From: Pelotomaculum sp.
Lineage (GTDB): Bacteria > Bacillota > Desulfotomaculia > Desulfotomaculales > Pelotomaculaceae
Direction of reading: 5' to 3'
Assembly: GCA_018435055.1 (NCBI GenBank)
Contig: JAHDOA010000062.1
Span: 1-38,609 of the forward strand
DNA: 38,609 nt
A program made the position numbers and the translations under genes. Numbering within the stretch: position 1 is the stretch's first letter; every line of letters starts with the position of its first letter. Below are positions 1 through 7,844 of this stretch, piece after piece. Below the pieces are notes generated by a model that saw only the letters and a program-made list of their open reading frames with translations, did not search any database and had not been told where the DNA came from.

Positions 1-2
1 AA

Positions 3-215
3 GTGGATTGGTCTGGCCCCAAGATGAAGCTGGTAAATCACATGAGCGGAGAAGTCATACCTGTATATCTGTTTGCGGCCACGCTGCCATACAGCCAGTA
101 TTCCTATGTGGAGCCTTGCCTGGATATGAAACAAGCGTCCTAGCTCAACTGCCACATTCATATGTTCGAGTTCTTTGGCGGTACAACCGTCAGAACGGTC
201 TGTGACAATCTCTAA
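3..215 (+). pseudogene. IS21-family transposase (IstA) remnant, cut by window edge and internal stop
   Basis: The frame starting at base 3 translates as a piece of the IstA catalytic core: VDWSGPKM near the start, then GEVIPVYLFAATLPYSQYS, then HMFEFFGGTTVRTVCDNL. This matches the IS21 pattern 'VDW...G..v..ylfva.LpySgy.yve...d.....h..aFefFGGv.....DNL', whose DW and DN aspartates are catalytic. A TAG at 141-143 interrupts the frame and a TAA at 213-215 ends it where the family normally continues for more than 150 residues. No istB and no terminal inverted repeat is visible. It is a dead relic whose 5' part lies outside the window. The family call is from pattern memory, not a database search. 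Confidence 0.7.
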
Positions 216-235
216 TGAAAATCTTTTCATTATAA

Positions 236-424
236 GTTATCGGGCACCGGCAGCCGGGCGATGGAGCAAACTATTGGCCTGATATAAAACAAATTTTCCC
301 CGAGGAATATCATGATACGATTTTAAATTATCATAAAACGGGGAGAGGTCGGGAGTTGGAGCGATTAATAAAAAATAAGGTTAACAATTACTTGAAGGCA
401 GAAAGAATAGACAGCACCATATGA
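236..424 (+). pseudogene. Unrecognised open frame without start codon (possible gene remnant)
   Basis: A 62-codon frame opens after a stop at 233-235 and ends with TGA at 422-424. It reads protein-like (GDGANYWPDIKQIFPEEYHD, then a lysine-rich helix RELERLIKNKVNNYLKAERI) but has no ATG, GTG or TTG start with a ribosome binding site. It follows the transposase relic directly and may be the tail of another decayed gene. I do not recognise the family. Confidence 0.2.
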
Positions 425-510
425 TCACAACCAGAGAAGATGATCAAGAGAATTTGACTTTAGATGGTTTCTTGTAGGCTTTCTTTAAATATAAGGAGTT
501 GAATCAACAC

Positions 511-798
511 TTGGACCAGAAACAAAAAGTATTAGTATCTATTATTCTAATAATTGCTTTTTTGTACATAGTAATGACAGAATTGAAATTGTGGGACATG
601 GTATACATCATAATTATAGGGGTATTTACTAATATCCTCGTTCCCTTGGAACTGCTGGTTGTCTTCGTATGCGTGCGGCTCTACCGTGCATTTCATAACC
701 CTTTTTTTAAGTTTCAAGGCATTGCCCTAGCTTTTAGCGTAGCCGTGGCAGGATTGGGGGAATTGAGGCTTACGGCCCGTGCGCACGTCCGGTTTTGA
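511..798 (+). CDS. Small hypothetical membrane protein
   Basis: About 95 residues with three hydrophobic stretches: residues near 6-22 (VLVSIILIIAFLYIV), 32-58 (a long IIIIGVFTNILVPLELLVVF segment) and a weaker one near 69-82. I prefer the TTG at 511 because the strong AAGGAG at 493-498 lies 12 bases before it; the TTG at 499 touches the ribosome binding site. The C-terminal twelve or so residues (GELRLTARAHVRF) are arginine-rich and unlike the rest, so the 3' end may be broken or fused to foreign sequence. It converges on the toxin gene 20 bases downstream. Function unknown. Confidence 0.45.
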   Translation: MDQKQKVLVSIILIIAFLYIVMTELKLWDMVYIIIIGVFTNILVPLELLVVFVCVRLYRAFHNPFFKFQGIALAFSVAVAGLGELRLTARAHVRF

Positions 799-817
799 CC
801 GCGCCACTAAGCATAGG

Positions 818-1123
818 CTATATACCAGTACCCAGGTGTCGCTTGATGTCCCTGCTGCCGTGCAGAATACGGTGGACTTCAATTGTATCTTCCAGCACGA
901 CATAGAATACAAGATAGCTGTCTACAGGTATTCTACGGTAGGCCAGCCGGTATTGGCCCGCACTATAAGCCTCGAACTTTTCGGGAAAATGGGGCAGTTC
1001 CTTGATTTTTTCAACGATACGGTCATATTGACGCAGCGCGGTGCTCTCGTAAAACTGCGCAAGATACTCTACAATGTCCGCAAGGTCTTGTGCTGCGATG
1101 GGCAGCATGACCACCTTACGCAT
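818..1123 (-). CDS. Type II toxin, RelE/ParE family
   Basis: 101 residues, the usual size for RelE/ParE toxins. The N-terminal helical part (IAAQDLADIVEYLAQFYEST...QYDRIVEKIKEL) and the C-terminal strand pattern (YRLAYRRIPVDSYLVFYVV...IEVHRILHGSRDI) are those of the ParE/RelE fold, including the basic R-I-L-H-G-S-R-D end typical of the active face. Members either cleave ribosome-bound mRNA or poison gyrase; the sequence does not say which. Its start overlaps the end of the antitoxin gene by 8 bases, the classic antitoxin-first arrangement, so it is translated from the antitoxin transcript. Confidence 0.88.
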   Translation of the reverse strand: MRKVVMLPIAAQDLADIVEYLAQFYESTALRQYDRIVEKIKELPHFPEKFEAYSAGQYRLAYRRIPVDSYLVFYVVLEDTIEVHRILHGSRDIKRHLGTGI

Positions 1124-1403
1124 TGGTTTGACTCACCTTTTCCACAAGCTTGTTGCGAAGCGAGGCTGAAACCTCGTCGAATTCCAGGCGGGCGGGGTCG
1201 GACTCGGCCTGCCGCTGTGCCTCCAATAACGCGGAATCAATGCGTTTTGCCGCCTGCAAAGCCTCGAACAGCTCGATGCTCATAACCACCATCTCACCGT
1301 AGCCGTTCTTCGTCAGGAAAACCGGTTCCTTGCTTTCATGGACAATGCGGGAAATTTCAGTGAAGTTATTTCGAAGATCAGAGATAGGCCTAATCTGAGG
1401 CAT
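1116..1403 (-). CDS. Type II antitoxin, Phd/YefM family
   Basis: 95 residues from the ATG at 1403, chosen because AAGGAGGG lies five bases upstream; an in-frame ATG at 1427 lies upstream of the predicted transcription start and is rejected. The N-terminus (IRPISDLRNNFTEISRIVHE...PVFLTKNGYGEMVVMSIELFEAL) is the standard Phd/YefM DNA-binding fold. The C-terminal half, rich in charged residues, would be the disordered toxin-neutralising arm. Phd-type antitoxins bind palindromes in their own promoter and repress the operon together with the toxin. A palindrome lies inside the promoter directly upstream. Confidence 0.88.
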   Translation of the reverse strand: MPQIRPISDLRNNFTEISRIVHESKEPVFLTKNGYGEMVVMSIELFEALQAAKRIDSALLEAQRQAESDPARLEFDEVSASLRNKLVEKVSQTNA

Positions 1404-1427
1404 AGAATCCCTCCTTTTATTATCCAT

Positions 1428-1456
1428 ATTTTATCATAATAATGATATTAGGTCAA
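1428..1456 (-). promoter_or_regulatory. Promoter and probable operator of the toxin-antitoxin operon
   Basis: On the minus strand TTGACC (1456-1451), a 17-base spacer and TAAAAT (1433-1428) make a near-consensus sigma-A promoter. Inside the spacer, ATCAT-N4-ATGAT (1433-1446) is a perfect 5+5 inverted repeat, well placed for autorepression by the Phd-type antitoxin. Operator function is inferred. Confidence 0.65.
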
Positions 1457-1568
1457 GGGTTTTTTGGTGCGCCTGAAAATACTGCTTCCCCATATTCCGG
1501 GCAGATTATATGCAAATGTGCTTTAGATGAGCGGGAGCAACAGCGTCCGCATATGGAAAAGCAACGAC

Positions 1569-1594
1569 TGAGGCCGCTGTCTTCAGCGGCCTCA
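1569..1594 (-). terminator. Perfect 11-bp hairpin, probable terminator
   Basis: TGAGGCCGCTG and CAGCGGCCTCA pair perfectly around a TCTT loop, just beyond the stop of the minus-strand fragment at 1603. No long T run follows on either strand, so termination is likely but not certain. Confidence 0.5.
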
Positions 1595-1602
1595 TGGTTA
1601 TA

Positions 1603-1986
1603 TTAATTTCTTTTCCGTATCTGATGCCATTCTTCACACTCTAAAAAACTGCCCTCCACATTTGACTCCATCTCCAAAAACATCTTGTACGGTACCGTGA
1701 ACGAAAGAATATCCTTATTCACATGTTTTCCGGCTGAGATATCGATGAGACCGATTATAGCCCGGGGCTTCTCAGCCTCCGCCTCCCTGTAGGCCAGGAT
1801 ACAGACGCTGTGACACCCGGCGCCGAAAGGAGTGATGTATCTTCCCCCACATTGATACTCAGGTTCTCTTGTGCGGGGATGAGTAATGCTGTAGAATGTG
1901 GTAATAGCAGAAGGGCGCCATGATGTGCCCATGCGGCCGGGAAAAAGAGTAAGGCAGGGATGTCCCCTGGATGCTGTGGAGGAATT
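1603..1986 (-). pseudogene. C-terminal fragment resembling DUF169 proteins
   Basis: The open frame runs from a stop at 1989-1987 to TAA at 1603. The translation (GAGCHSVCILAYREAEA, then AIIGLIDISAGKHV, DILSFTVPYKMFLEME and NVEGSFLECEEWHQI) resembles the C-terminal half of DUF169 proteins, in which a DISAR-type and an FTVP..mFlEME-type segment recur. The usual N-terminal half is absent, the ATG at 1932 has no ribosome binding site, and the frame collides with the divergent metallopeptidase start at 1991. I read it as a 5'-truncated relic that kept its terminator. Family assignment is tentative. Confidence 0.45.
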
Positions 1987-1990
1987 TTAA

Positions 1991-2350
1991 ATGGCCAAAC
2001 CATCTTTTGACCAGTTCGCCGACATGCTCGATCAAGCCGTAGACCGCATCCCGGATTGTTTCCTCCGGGACTTGACCGGCGGTTTTAACTTGCGGAAGGG
2101 CGAAAAGCGTGAAGGCGAGTACTACATATTGGGCGAGTACATTGAGGACGGCATCGGCGGCTGTTTCATCATGTTTTATTATGGCTCATTTGTGGAACTG
2201 CTGGAAGATGAATCTGAAGAATGCTGGGAAGCAGAGATTGTAGATACAGTGCTGCATGAAATGCAGCATCACCTGGAGTTGCTGGCCGGCTGTGACGATT
2301 TGGCGCGAAAGGAAATGGAGGAATTGGCAAAAGCCCTTCAGGACAGATAA
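1991..2350 (+). CDS. Zincin-like metallopeptidase family protein
   Basis: 119 residues with an HExxH motif (H89-E90-M-Q-H93-H94) in a helix near the C-terminus, within [12 protein letters not shown] small acidic protein with late HExxH fits the 'metallopeptidase family' (Zincin_1-like) proteins of 110-140 residues common in Firmicutes and Actinobacteria. The two histidines would bind zinc and the glutamate activate water; the third ligand is not obvious. The start is supported by GGAGG about eight bases upstream. It ends 17 bases before the DEAD-box helicase gene, so the two are probably cotranscribed. Substrate unknown. Confidence 0.75.
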   Translation: MAKPSFDQFADMLDQAVDRIPDCFLRDLTGGFNLRKGEKREGEYYILGEYIEDGIGGCFIMFYYGSFVELLEDESEECWEAEIVDTVLHEMQHHLELLAGCDDLARKEMEELAKALQDR

Positions 2351-2367
2351 TTATAAAAGGAGAAAAT

Positions 2368-3600
2368 ATGTCATTTGATAAATTGAACCTCATTTCACCT
2401 ATTCGAAAGGCGTTAAAGACAGAAGGATATACGAAACCCACTCTCATCCAGGAACAGGCTATTCCGCCCTTGCTGGAAGGAAAAGACTTGATCGGGTGTG
2501 CTCAGACGGGGACCGGGAAGACAGCCGCGTTTGCCATTCCCATACTGCAGCTCCTTTCTGAAGAACAAAGGAATTTAAAGGCTCCAAGAATAATTAAGGC
2601 ATTAATAATAACTCCAACGCGGGAATTGGCGATTCAAATCGGAGAAAGTTTTACGGCTTACGGGCAATATTTAGGCCTTAAAAATACTGTTATTTTTGGT
2701 GGTGTGACCCAAAAACCTCAGACGGACGCCTTAAAAGCAGGGGTAGATATTCTAGTTGCCACTCCGGGCAGGTTGCTTGACCTGATCAACCAGAAATTCA
2801 TAAGCCTCCGGCACGTAAAGTTCTTTGTACTTGATGAGGCGGACCGGATGCTGGATATGGGGTTTATAAACGATGTGAAAAAAATCATAGCGCATTTGCC
2901 TAAAACAAGGCAGACGATGTTGTTTTCTGCAACCATGCCGCCGGAGATTTCAAAGCTGGTAAATTCAATTACAATAGATCCTGTAAGAGCGGCAGTCACT
3001 CCTATTTCATCTACCGTTGATATTATTGAACAGGCAGTATATTTTGTCGGGAAAAAAGATAAGAAATTACTGCTTATTCACTTGTTGAAGGACAAGGCGA
3101 TTGCTTCGGCGCTGGTGTTTTCAAGAACAAAGCATGGAGCCAATAAAATCATAAAAGACCTGGCCAAAGCGGATATACAGGCGGCGGCTATTCATGGGAA
3201 TAAATCGCAGGGGGCCAGGCAGCTGGCCTTGAATAATTTCAAGGCTAAAAAGACCAGGGTCCTGGTAGCGACAGACATAGCTGCAAGAGGCATAGATGTG
3301 GAAGAATTGTCACATGTCATTAATTATGACCTGCCTAATATTCCGGAAACATACGTCCACCGGATTGGACGTACCGGAAGAGCCGGACTCGGCGGAGTTG
3401 CGCTTTCGTTTTGTGATACGGAAGAAAAGCCATATCTGAAAGATATTCAAAAACTCATCGCCAAGTCAATACCTGTAATCGAAGATCATCCCTATCCCTT
3501 AATTGAGACAGAACCGGCGGATAGTAAGGCTGCAATAAAGAAAGCGCCTTCTGGAAAACCCGGTCCGGTTGGTTATTTCAGGCGAAGGACGAGGCATTAG
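2368..3600 (+). CDS. DEAD-box ATP-dependent RNA helicase (RhlE-like)
   Basis: 410 residues containing all helicase landmarks in order: Q-motif region ([12 protein letters not shown], 21-32), Walker A AQTGTGKT (45-52), PTREL (83-87), TPGR (132-135), DEAD (156-159), SAT in LFSATMP, then the C-terminal RecA domain with ARGIDV and [10 protein letters not shown]. The enzyme unwinds short RNA duplexes using ATP in the cytoplasm, in ribosome assembly or RNA turnover. The short basic tail (GYFRRRTRH) and length fit RhlE-type minimal helicases rather than the longer CshA/DeaD proteins. AAAGGAG precedes the ATG. Confidence 0.95.
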   Translation: MSFDKLNLISPIRKALKTEGYTKPTLIQEQAIPPLLEGKDLIGCAQTGTGKTAAFAIPILQLLSEEQRNLKAPRIIKALIITPTRELAIQIGESFTAYGQYLGLKNTVIFGGVTQKPQTDALKAGVDILVATPGRLLDLINQKFISLRHVKFFVLDEADRMLDMGFINDVKKIIAHLPKTRQTMLFSATMPPEISKLVNSITIDPVRAAVTPISSTVDIIEQAVYFVGKKDKKLLLIHLLKDKAIASALVFSRTKHGANKIIKDLAKADIQAAAIHGNKSQGARQLALNNFKAKKTRVLVATDIAARGIDVEELSHVINYDLPNIPETYVHRIGRTGRAGLGGVALSFCDTEEKPYLKDIQKLIAKSIPVIEDHPYPLIETEPADSKAAIKKAPSGKPGPVGYFRRRTRH

Positions 3601-3810
3601 CCAGTGGTATTTTGAGGGAATGGATTTTTATTGGGCGAAATTGGGAAGCGCTTCCGGCCTGAACGACAGCAGGGGGCGTTTCTTTTAATCATTCAAGCAT
3701 TCAAGGATGAAACCGGCCCTTGCTCAATATCCGGCACTTCCATAGGATGCATATTAAGTTATAAATTGGTCAATAATAGCATTAAGTTTTATTTAAGAGA
3801 GGGGTTTTTT

Positions 3811-4062
3811 ATGTCAAAAAGAGGTGTTGGGTTCGGCTTTATAGCTTTAGCGGTTATAACATTTTGCATCAGGTATTTAAGCGCAGCGATCTTTGTCTCT
3901 GAAACAGAAATTGAAACCCTGGGCGGTATGCAGGGTGTAGTCCAGGATTCACTAAAATTTGTAAACACACCTTTGACTGAAATCAGTTTTATTTTAGGTG
4001 TAATTGGTCTGGTTTATTTGTTTTGGTCTGAAATAGAGCAAAGCCGGCAACGGAAAGCGTAA
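3811..4062 (+). CDS. Small hypothetical two-TM membrane protein
   Basis: 83 residues from the ATG at 3811, which has AGAGAGGGG directly upstream. The frame is open back to 3631, but that extension lacks a ribosome binding site and reads as non-protein. Two hydrophobic helices (FGFIALAVITFCIRYLSAAIF near residues 8-28; ISFILGVIGLVYLFW near 58-72) flank an acidic loop, followed by a short basic cytoplasmic tail (EQSRQRKA). No known domain. It stands alone between the helicase and the next small gene. Confidence 0.6.
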   Translation: MSKRGVGFGFIALAVITFCIRYLSAAIFVSETEIETLGGMQGVVQDSLKFVNTPLTEISFILGVIGLVYLFWSEIEQSRQRKA

Positions 4063-4200
4063 GAATATTTCAGTGTGTAGCACTGAAAAGAAACTTGAAA
4101 AGTCGTATTCGTCTTTATCCATTTGTTTATGGTTTTAGTTCACCGTTGTCTTTTATGAACAATTGTTTTCAGAGTAGTGAAAGAAAGGAAGGTTAAGTTA

Positions 4201-4395
4201 ATGAAAAAGGAATTTGAACCTAAATTTATTCCCGACAATCCTTTAACTAAAAACCCGTATGACCCAAGAGATACAAGTAGAAAATCTATTCCCAGGGAAG
4301 ATACTCATCCGGGTACTGGTCTTAGAGAATTAAACGGGGAAGCAAATGAGCTAAGTGCTGAAAGCATGCTTGGGGAAGACGAAAAAAACAATTAA
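4201..4395 (+). CDS. Small hydrophilic protein of unknown function
   Basis: 64 residues, rich in Asn, Pro, Glu and Lys with no hydrophobic core (FIPDNPLTKNPYDPRDTSRK near 8-27), so probably largely unstructured. The ATG at 4201 is preceded by AAGGAAGG at good spacing; the upstream in-frame GTG at 4177 is less likely. Compositional style is like small spore or stress proteins of Firmicutes, but I see no diagnostic motif and assign no function. Confidence 0.5.
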   Translation: MKKEFEPKFIPDNPLTKNPYDPRDTSRKSIPREDTHPGTGLRELNGEANELSAESMLGEDEKNN

Positions 4396-4453
4396 CCTAA
4401 TAAAACAACGGGCTGTCCTGTTATTTCTGATAGCGTTGTTAAAAACTGTTAAA

Positions 4454-4492
4454 TAAAACGTGCCAGGGGAACCGTCCCCCTGGCACGTTTTA
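4454..4492. repeat. Perfect 16-bp palindromic repeat (GGGGACGGT-core family)
   Basis: Arms TAAAACGTGCCAGGGG (4454-4469) and CCCCTGGCACGTTTTA (4477-4492) are perfect reverse complements around AACCGTC. It can act as a bidirectional terminator after the small gene at 4201-4395, but related palindromes with the same loop core occur elsewhere in the window, so it belongs to a dispersed repeat family. Confidence 0.85.
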
Positions 4493-4555
4493 CAATATTA
4501 TAAAGAAGCCTAACTTGACAAAAACTAAACAGAAAAAAGACAGGGAGGTATTAGA

Positions 4556-5008
4556 ATAGCATACATTTTTCTGATTATTTCAATTGTGGTTTTTAACCTT
4601 ATTGCGTTTCTAACGCCTAAAAGGTTGACGAATCGCGAAATTTACACTACCTCTACCTTTGCCGTGCTTTTTAATTTGCTTGCTGACTTATATTTTGATG
4701 CGAAGTATGATTGGTATAGTTATTTTGAAACAGGAGTTCAATGGGCGTATATACCTTTAATATTTGGCTTGTTTCCTGCCTTATCCATCATTTTTCTGAG
4801 CAACTATCCTTTTTCGAAGAAAATGCGTTACAAGGTTTATTACATTTTGGCCTGGACATTATTTGGAGTTATATATGAGTGGGCTTCAATCAAAGCAGGA
4901 ATGTTTTATCATAATGGATGGGGACTTTGGTATTCCGCATTATCTTACCCAATTATTTTTATAACACTTGTGTGTAATTTACAAATTACAAGAAAACTGA
5001 AAGGGTAG
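4556..5008 (+). CDS. CBO0543-like integral membrane protein
   Basis: About 150 residues, five hydrophobic segments. The sequence (NLIAFLTPKRLTNREIYTT, then DLYFDAKYDWYSYF, then YEWASIKAGMFYHNGWGLWY) fits the CBO0543 family of clostridial membrane proteins, whose function is unknown. The first standard start is GTG at 4586, inside the first membrane helix and without a ribosome binding site. AGGGAGG at 4542-4548 instead points, at 7 bases, to an in-frame ATA (4556-4558), giving an N-terminus reading (M)AYIFLIISIVVFNL, which completes the first helix. I therefore place the start at the non-standard ATA; if that is wrong the gene begins at 4586 or is inactivated. Confidence 0.65.
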   Translation: MAYIFLIISIVVFNLIAFLTPKRLTNREIYTTSTFAVLFNLLADLYFDAKYDWYSYFETGVQWAYIPLIFGLFPALSIIFLSNYPFSKKMRYKVYYILAWTLFGVIYEWASIKAGMFYHNGWGLWYSALSYPIIFITLVCNLQITRKLKG

Positions 5009-5277
5009 AAGTCCTGGTGAAACATCGTATTATTTCTAACCCATGGCTTTAACAACCTCGCGTAGAAATCTTCTCCAGGGGAATTTATACGCTCCTTCAT
5101 TTCAGTTAAATCTTTGGACATCTTCTGTTGGCCTGCGGATATCATCCGCTGCACCGGGATGGTTTCCCCGGCAAGCTTGCGGTAAGCCACGTCTCAGGCA
5201 ATTTCAATCCCGACCCTTTTCATTGTTAACGTCTGCCCCGACATTTCATGCACAATAATGTAGGTTGATATGAACAT
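4945..5277 (-). pseudogene. Possible decayed gene, unrecognised
   Basis: On the minus strand a frame beginning at ATG 5277 reads protein-like but is stopped by a TGA at 5196-5194, then continues in the same frame (DVAYRKLAGETIPVQRMIS, then KMSKDLTEMKERI) to 4945. The helical charged character looks genuine but I do not recognise it. It overlaps the end of the gene at 4556-5008. Apart from this, the 5009-5360 gap shows no gene or clear RNA. Confidence 0.25.
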
Positions 5278-5360
5278 GAGTAATGCGTTAGAATGTAGAT
5301 AAAAGAAAAATATGTGACCAGGCGCGGTTTTGCATAGTATTTAGGATTAAGGTGTGACAA

Positions 5361-6920
5361 ATGAGAAACGCATGGCCGGAGACTGTTGTTTTATGGGGCG
5401 CCGGCGCTACAAAAAGCGCCGGGCTTCTGACCAACAGTGACATTGCACGGGCGCTGACTCATATTCTGGATCAACCGTTTCCGGACTTCAGGTTGGATTA
5501 CTCCAGGCTTTTCCCGGGGATATCTGTCTCAGAACAACTCAAGGAAGGGTTTAATAAGCTGTTGTCTCAATTATGCAGTGACGATCAACTGTCCAGAACC
5601 TATGATCTGGAAGCCCTCAGGTATATCGCTAAAAGCAGCCCGAAATTTCTGGATATTGATACCGGCCTTAAGGCCAGTCTAAGGATGCAAGAACTATTTA
5701 CGCTGATTGATCAGCTAATTGATAGTAAACTTGGGATTGAAACATTGAATGATCAAGAAGAAAGGTATTTCATAGAGCAGCCAAGAATTAACACGGCCAA
5801 GAACTGTCTAAAATTATTAACGGAAGAATTGGAAAGAGTGGCTGTTCAGGGTGACACCCAGGCCAGGATCAGTAACGCCCAGTTTTATCATGATTTTGCT
5901 GACACCCTGGCGGAATTGATGATCAAGGAAGCGCTTGCGTATGAGAAAATGGGTTATAAAAAAGACACGCGGGATTTTTACCTGTTCTCTTACGCTATAG
6001 TTTCATTCAACTGGGATCCTTTAATAATATGGGCTTTGTTCAACGCTCACAAAACCAGAAATGACAACCCGCCTTGTTTGCGACAAGGCCTGCCCCTGCG
6101 CCTGTTTTTAGACCTGGGGACAACAATTGCCACGCGTAAAGTCGATAAAAATAATAACATAATTTTGTATTCCGCCAATGAAACACAGGCGATCAAAATA
6201 AACGACAGTGAGTATCCTTCCAGGATCATGAGGATGGGCAAGCTGCTATACCCGCACGGTATTTTTGGTTCGCGGCAGTGCCCCCAGTGCGGCAAGCTGG
6301 TAATATCATTCGGCCATGTGTGGGATAGATACTCCGCTCTTGTTTTTGGTCCCTCACTAATTACAGAATTGCAGCAGGGCTGGCATTATAACGAGGGTGA
6401 GGAAAATGACCCGGGAGTGATAAAATGCCCGTTTTGTGACCAAAAGACCCATCCCTATGACATGCCGCTGGAATTGCAAACGATCATAAAAAAGAGGCCC
6501 ATAGCCCCGCTCGAGGAAATAAAGAAGGAAATGGGCCTTTTGATAAAACATGCCAAACATATAATATTCGCCGGCTACAGCATGCCCAGGGACGATATCT
6601 CGGAAAAAGTATTTATTGCTTCGTCGCTTTCCGGGGAAAAAATCGAAGAAAAGAAATGCACCATAATTGAGTACGACCCGCATTATTTAACGGGGCAGGA
6701 TTGGCTGGAGGGGGCCGGCATCCTGGCCTATCTGCAATCCTGCAAAGAGTATAAACCTGCAAGGGCGATTAACAGCATTCTTTCCATATTTGATTTACCT
6801 CAAACCAGGCTCACGTTAAAAGGCATCCCGGGAATTTTTAACTGTTATGGTAATATGGAACAGGCTATTATTGATATTTTCTACAGGGGTAGTTTTCCGC
6901 CGGTGAGAGGACGGTTGTAA
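5361..6920 (+). CDS. SIR2-like protein with inserted zinc-binding CxxC pairs
   Basis: 519 residues. The N-terminal VVLWGAGATKSAGLL (9-23) carries the sirtuin GAGxS/T nucleotide-binding motif, SFNWDPLI (215-222) matches the N-[YF]-D segment, LLYPHG (295-300) holds the probable catalytic histidine H299, and HIIFAGYSMPRDD (400-412) is the late GYS.P motif of SIR2-like proteins. CPQC (307-310) and CPFC (356-359) would bind one zinc, as in sirtuins. The region between residues 30 and 210 is a long helical insertion. Stand-alone SIR2-like proteins of this size are often NAD-consuming effectors of phage defence, but no partner gene is adjacent, so that role is a guess. Start supported by AAGGTG upstream. 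Confidence 0.7.
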   Translation: MRNAWPETVVLWGAGATKSAGLLTNSDIARALTHILDQPFPDFRLDYSRLFPGISVSEQLKEGFNKLLSQLCSDDQLSRTYDLEALRYIAKSSPKFLDIDTGLKASLRMQELFTLIDQLIDSKLGIETLNDQEERYFIEQPRINTAKNCLKLLTEELERVAVQGDTQARISNAQFYHDFADTLAELMIKEALAYEKMGYKKDTRDFYLFSYAIVSFNWDPLIIWALFNAHKTRNDNPPCLRQGLPLRLFLDLGTTIATRKVDKNNNIILYSANETQAIKINDSEYPSRIMRMGKLLYPHGIFGSRQCPQCGKLVISFGHVWDRYSALVFGPSLITELQQGWHYNEGEENDPGVIKCPFCDQKTHPYDMPLELQTIIKKRPIAPLEEIKKEMGLLIKHAKHIIFAGYSMPRDDISEKVFIASSLSGEKIEEKKCTIIEYDPHYLTGQDWLEGAGILAYLQSCKEYKPARAINSILSIFDLPQTRLTLKGIPGIFNCYGNMEQAIIDIFYRGSFPPVRGRL

Positions 6921-6997
6921 AATCATCTTTTGTTGTTTATGTGTTAGTTAGATATATTGTTTTTATGAGCAGGGTCTATATTGATAAAAAAATGTTA

Positions 6998-7035
6998 AGC
7001 CCCTTTAGGAAACCTGAGGGGCTATTCTTTTTTAA
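6998..7035 (+). terminator. Rho-independent terminator after the SIR2-like gene
   Basis: AGCCCC (6998-7003) pairs with GGGGCT (7018-7023), extended inward by AGG/CCT, and is followed by ATTCTTTTTTT. Confidence 0.75.
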
Positions 7036-7081
7036 AAACCGCAATCCAGGGCTAACTTTTGCAGGGAGCCTTTATGGGAAT

Positions 7082-7116
7082 AAGCGTGTCAAGAGAACCG
7101 TCTCCTTGACACGCTT
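7082..7116. repeat. Palindromic repeat, second copy of the ACCGTC-loop family
   Basis: AAGCGTGTCAAG (7082-7093) and CTTGACACGCTT (7105-7116) are perfect 12-bp inverted arms, with GA/TC pairs continuing inward to the loop ACCG. The loop core matches the repeat at 4454 although the arms differ. Confidence 0.8.
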
Positions 7117-7173
7117 TAGAGGAAAAATACCGCTTTATGTCGTATTTATGCAGCACAGGGGGAATTAAGCCGG

Positions 7174-7713
7174 ATGACAAAGATACACAAAAATTTCTAC
7201 CTGGGATCATGGACTGCCGGCGGCGCCATAATTATTATCATGCTGGTTGCCGGCTGGATTGCCTTTTTAAAAGGTAACCAGGACCTGGCGGCAGACTTAT
7301 ATATTTACGCTATAATTCCTTATACTTATTTAGGTGTGGTATGGCTGGCCCTTCTCTATCAATCGTGGGCCGCCATCCAGGACGCCCATTCTGCAGTGAC
7401 CCCTGTAAAAGCAGTGGTGTTTATGCTAACCCCTTTTTTTAGATATTATTGGATCTTCCGCGTTTTCGGGAATTATGCCGGGGAGTTCAACGCTTTTGTC
7501 GCCCGGCGCTGTCTTGCAGTTCCCAGCCTGTCCGATGGTCTCTTCATGGCTTTCTCCATCTTATGGATTACCTATGGAATATTGCAAAGCGCTCTTATAG
7601 GAACAGGCCTGCAGGTTTTATTGATAGGGGCCTACCTTGTCGTGGGAACCATGACCCTTAATACCCTGTGCAACGGTTTGATCGGGCTTGCCGCCCTGCG
7701 GGACAACGGGTAA
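7174..7713 (+). CDS. Hypothetical four-helix membrane protein
   Basis: 179 residues with about four to five membrane helices: near 16-33 (GGAIIIIMLVAGWIAFL), 42-63, 81-95 (AVVFMLTPFFRYYWIFRVF), 120-138 and 145-165. The segment KAVVFMLTPFFRYYWIFRVFG resembles a motif in uncharacterised membrane proteins of anaerobic bacteria where 'PFF.YYWiF' recurs. The ATG is preceded by a weak GGGG. It stands alone after the palindromic repeat; no function can be assigned. Confidence 0.6.
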   Translation: MTKIHKNFYLGSWTAGGAIIIIMLVAGWIAFLKGNQDLAADLYIYAIIPYTYLGVVWLALLYQSWAAIQDAHSAVTPVKAVVFMLTPFFRYYWIFRVFGNYAGEFNAFVARRCLAVPSLSDGLFMAFSILWITYGILQSALIGTGLQVLLIGAYLVVGTMTLNTLCNGLIGLAALRDNG

Positions 7714-7844
7714 AAAACTGAGGCGCGGCAGTTCGCGGGAGCTGTCGCCGCAACTTATCATCCCTTAATCAGGTGCGCCGGTTGTTTCCGGGTCAGGCCT
7801 GCGGCGGCGTAAGTTCCCTTTATAAAAACGAGGGTGGTGTTGTT

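Noticed and set aside
755-800. Segment with CGCACGTCCGGTTTTGA resembling the 3' maturase-to-domain IV/V junction of group II introns
   Set aside because: Only a short match; no domain V hairpin or intron-encoded protein is near. Could be a tiny relic but not supportable.
3631-3810. N-terminal 60-codon extension of the small membrane protein at 3811
   Set aside because: No ribosome binding site at its start, non-protein composition, and a strong AGAGAGGGG in front of ATG 3811.
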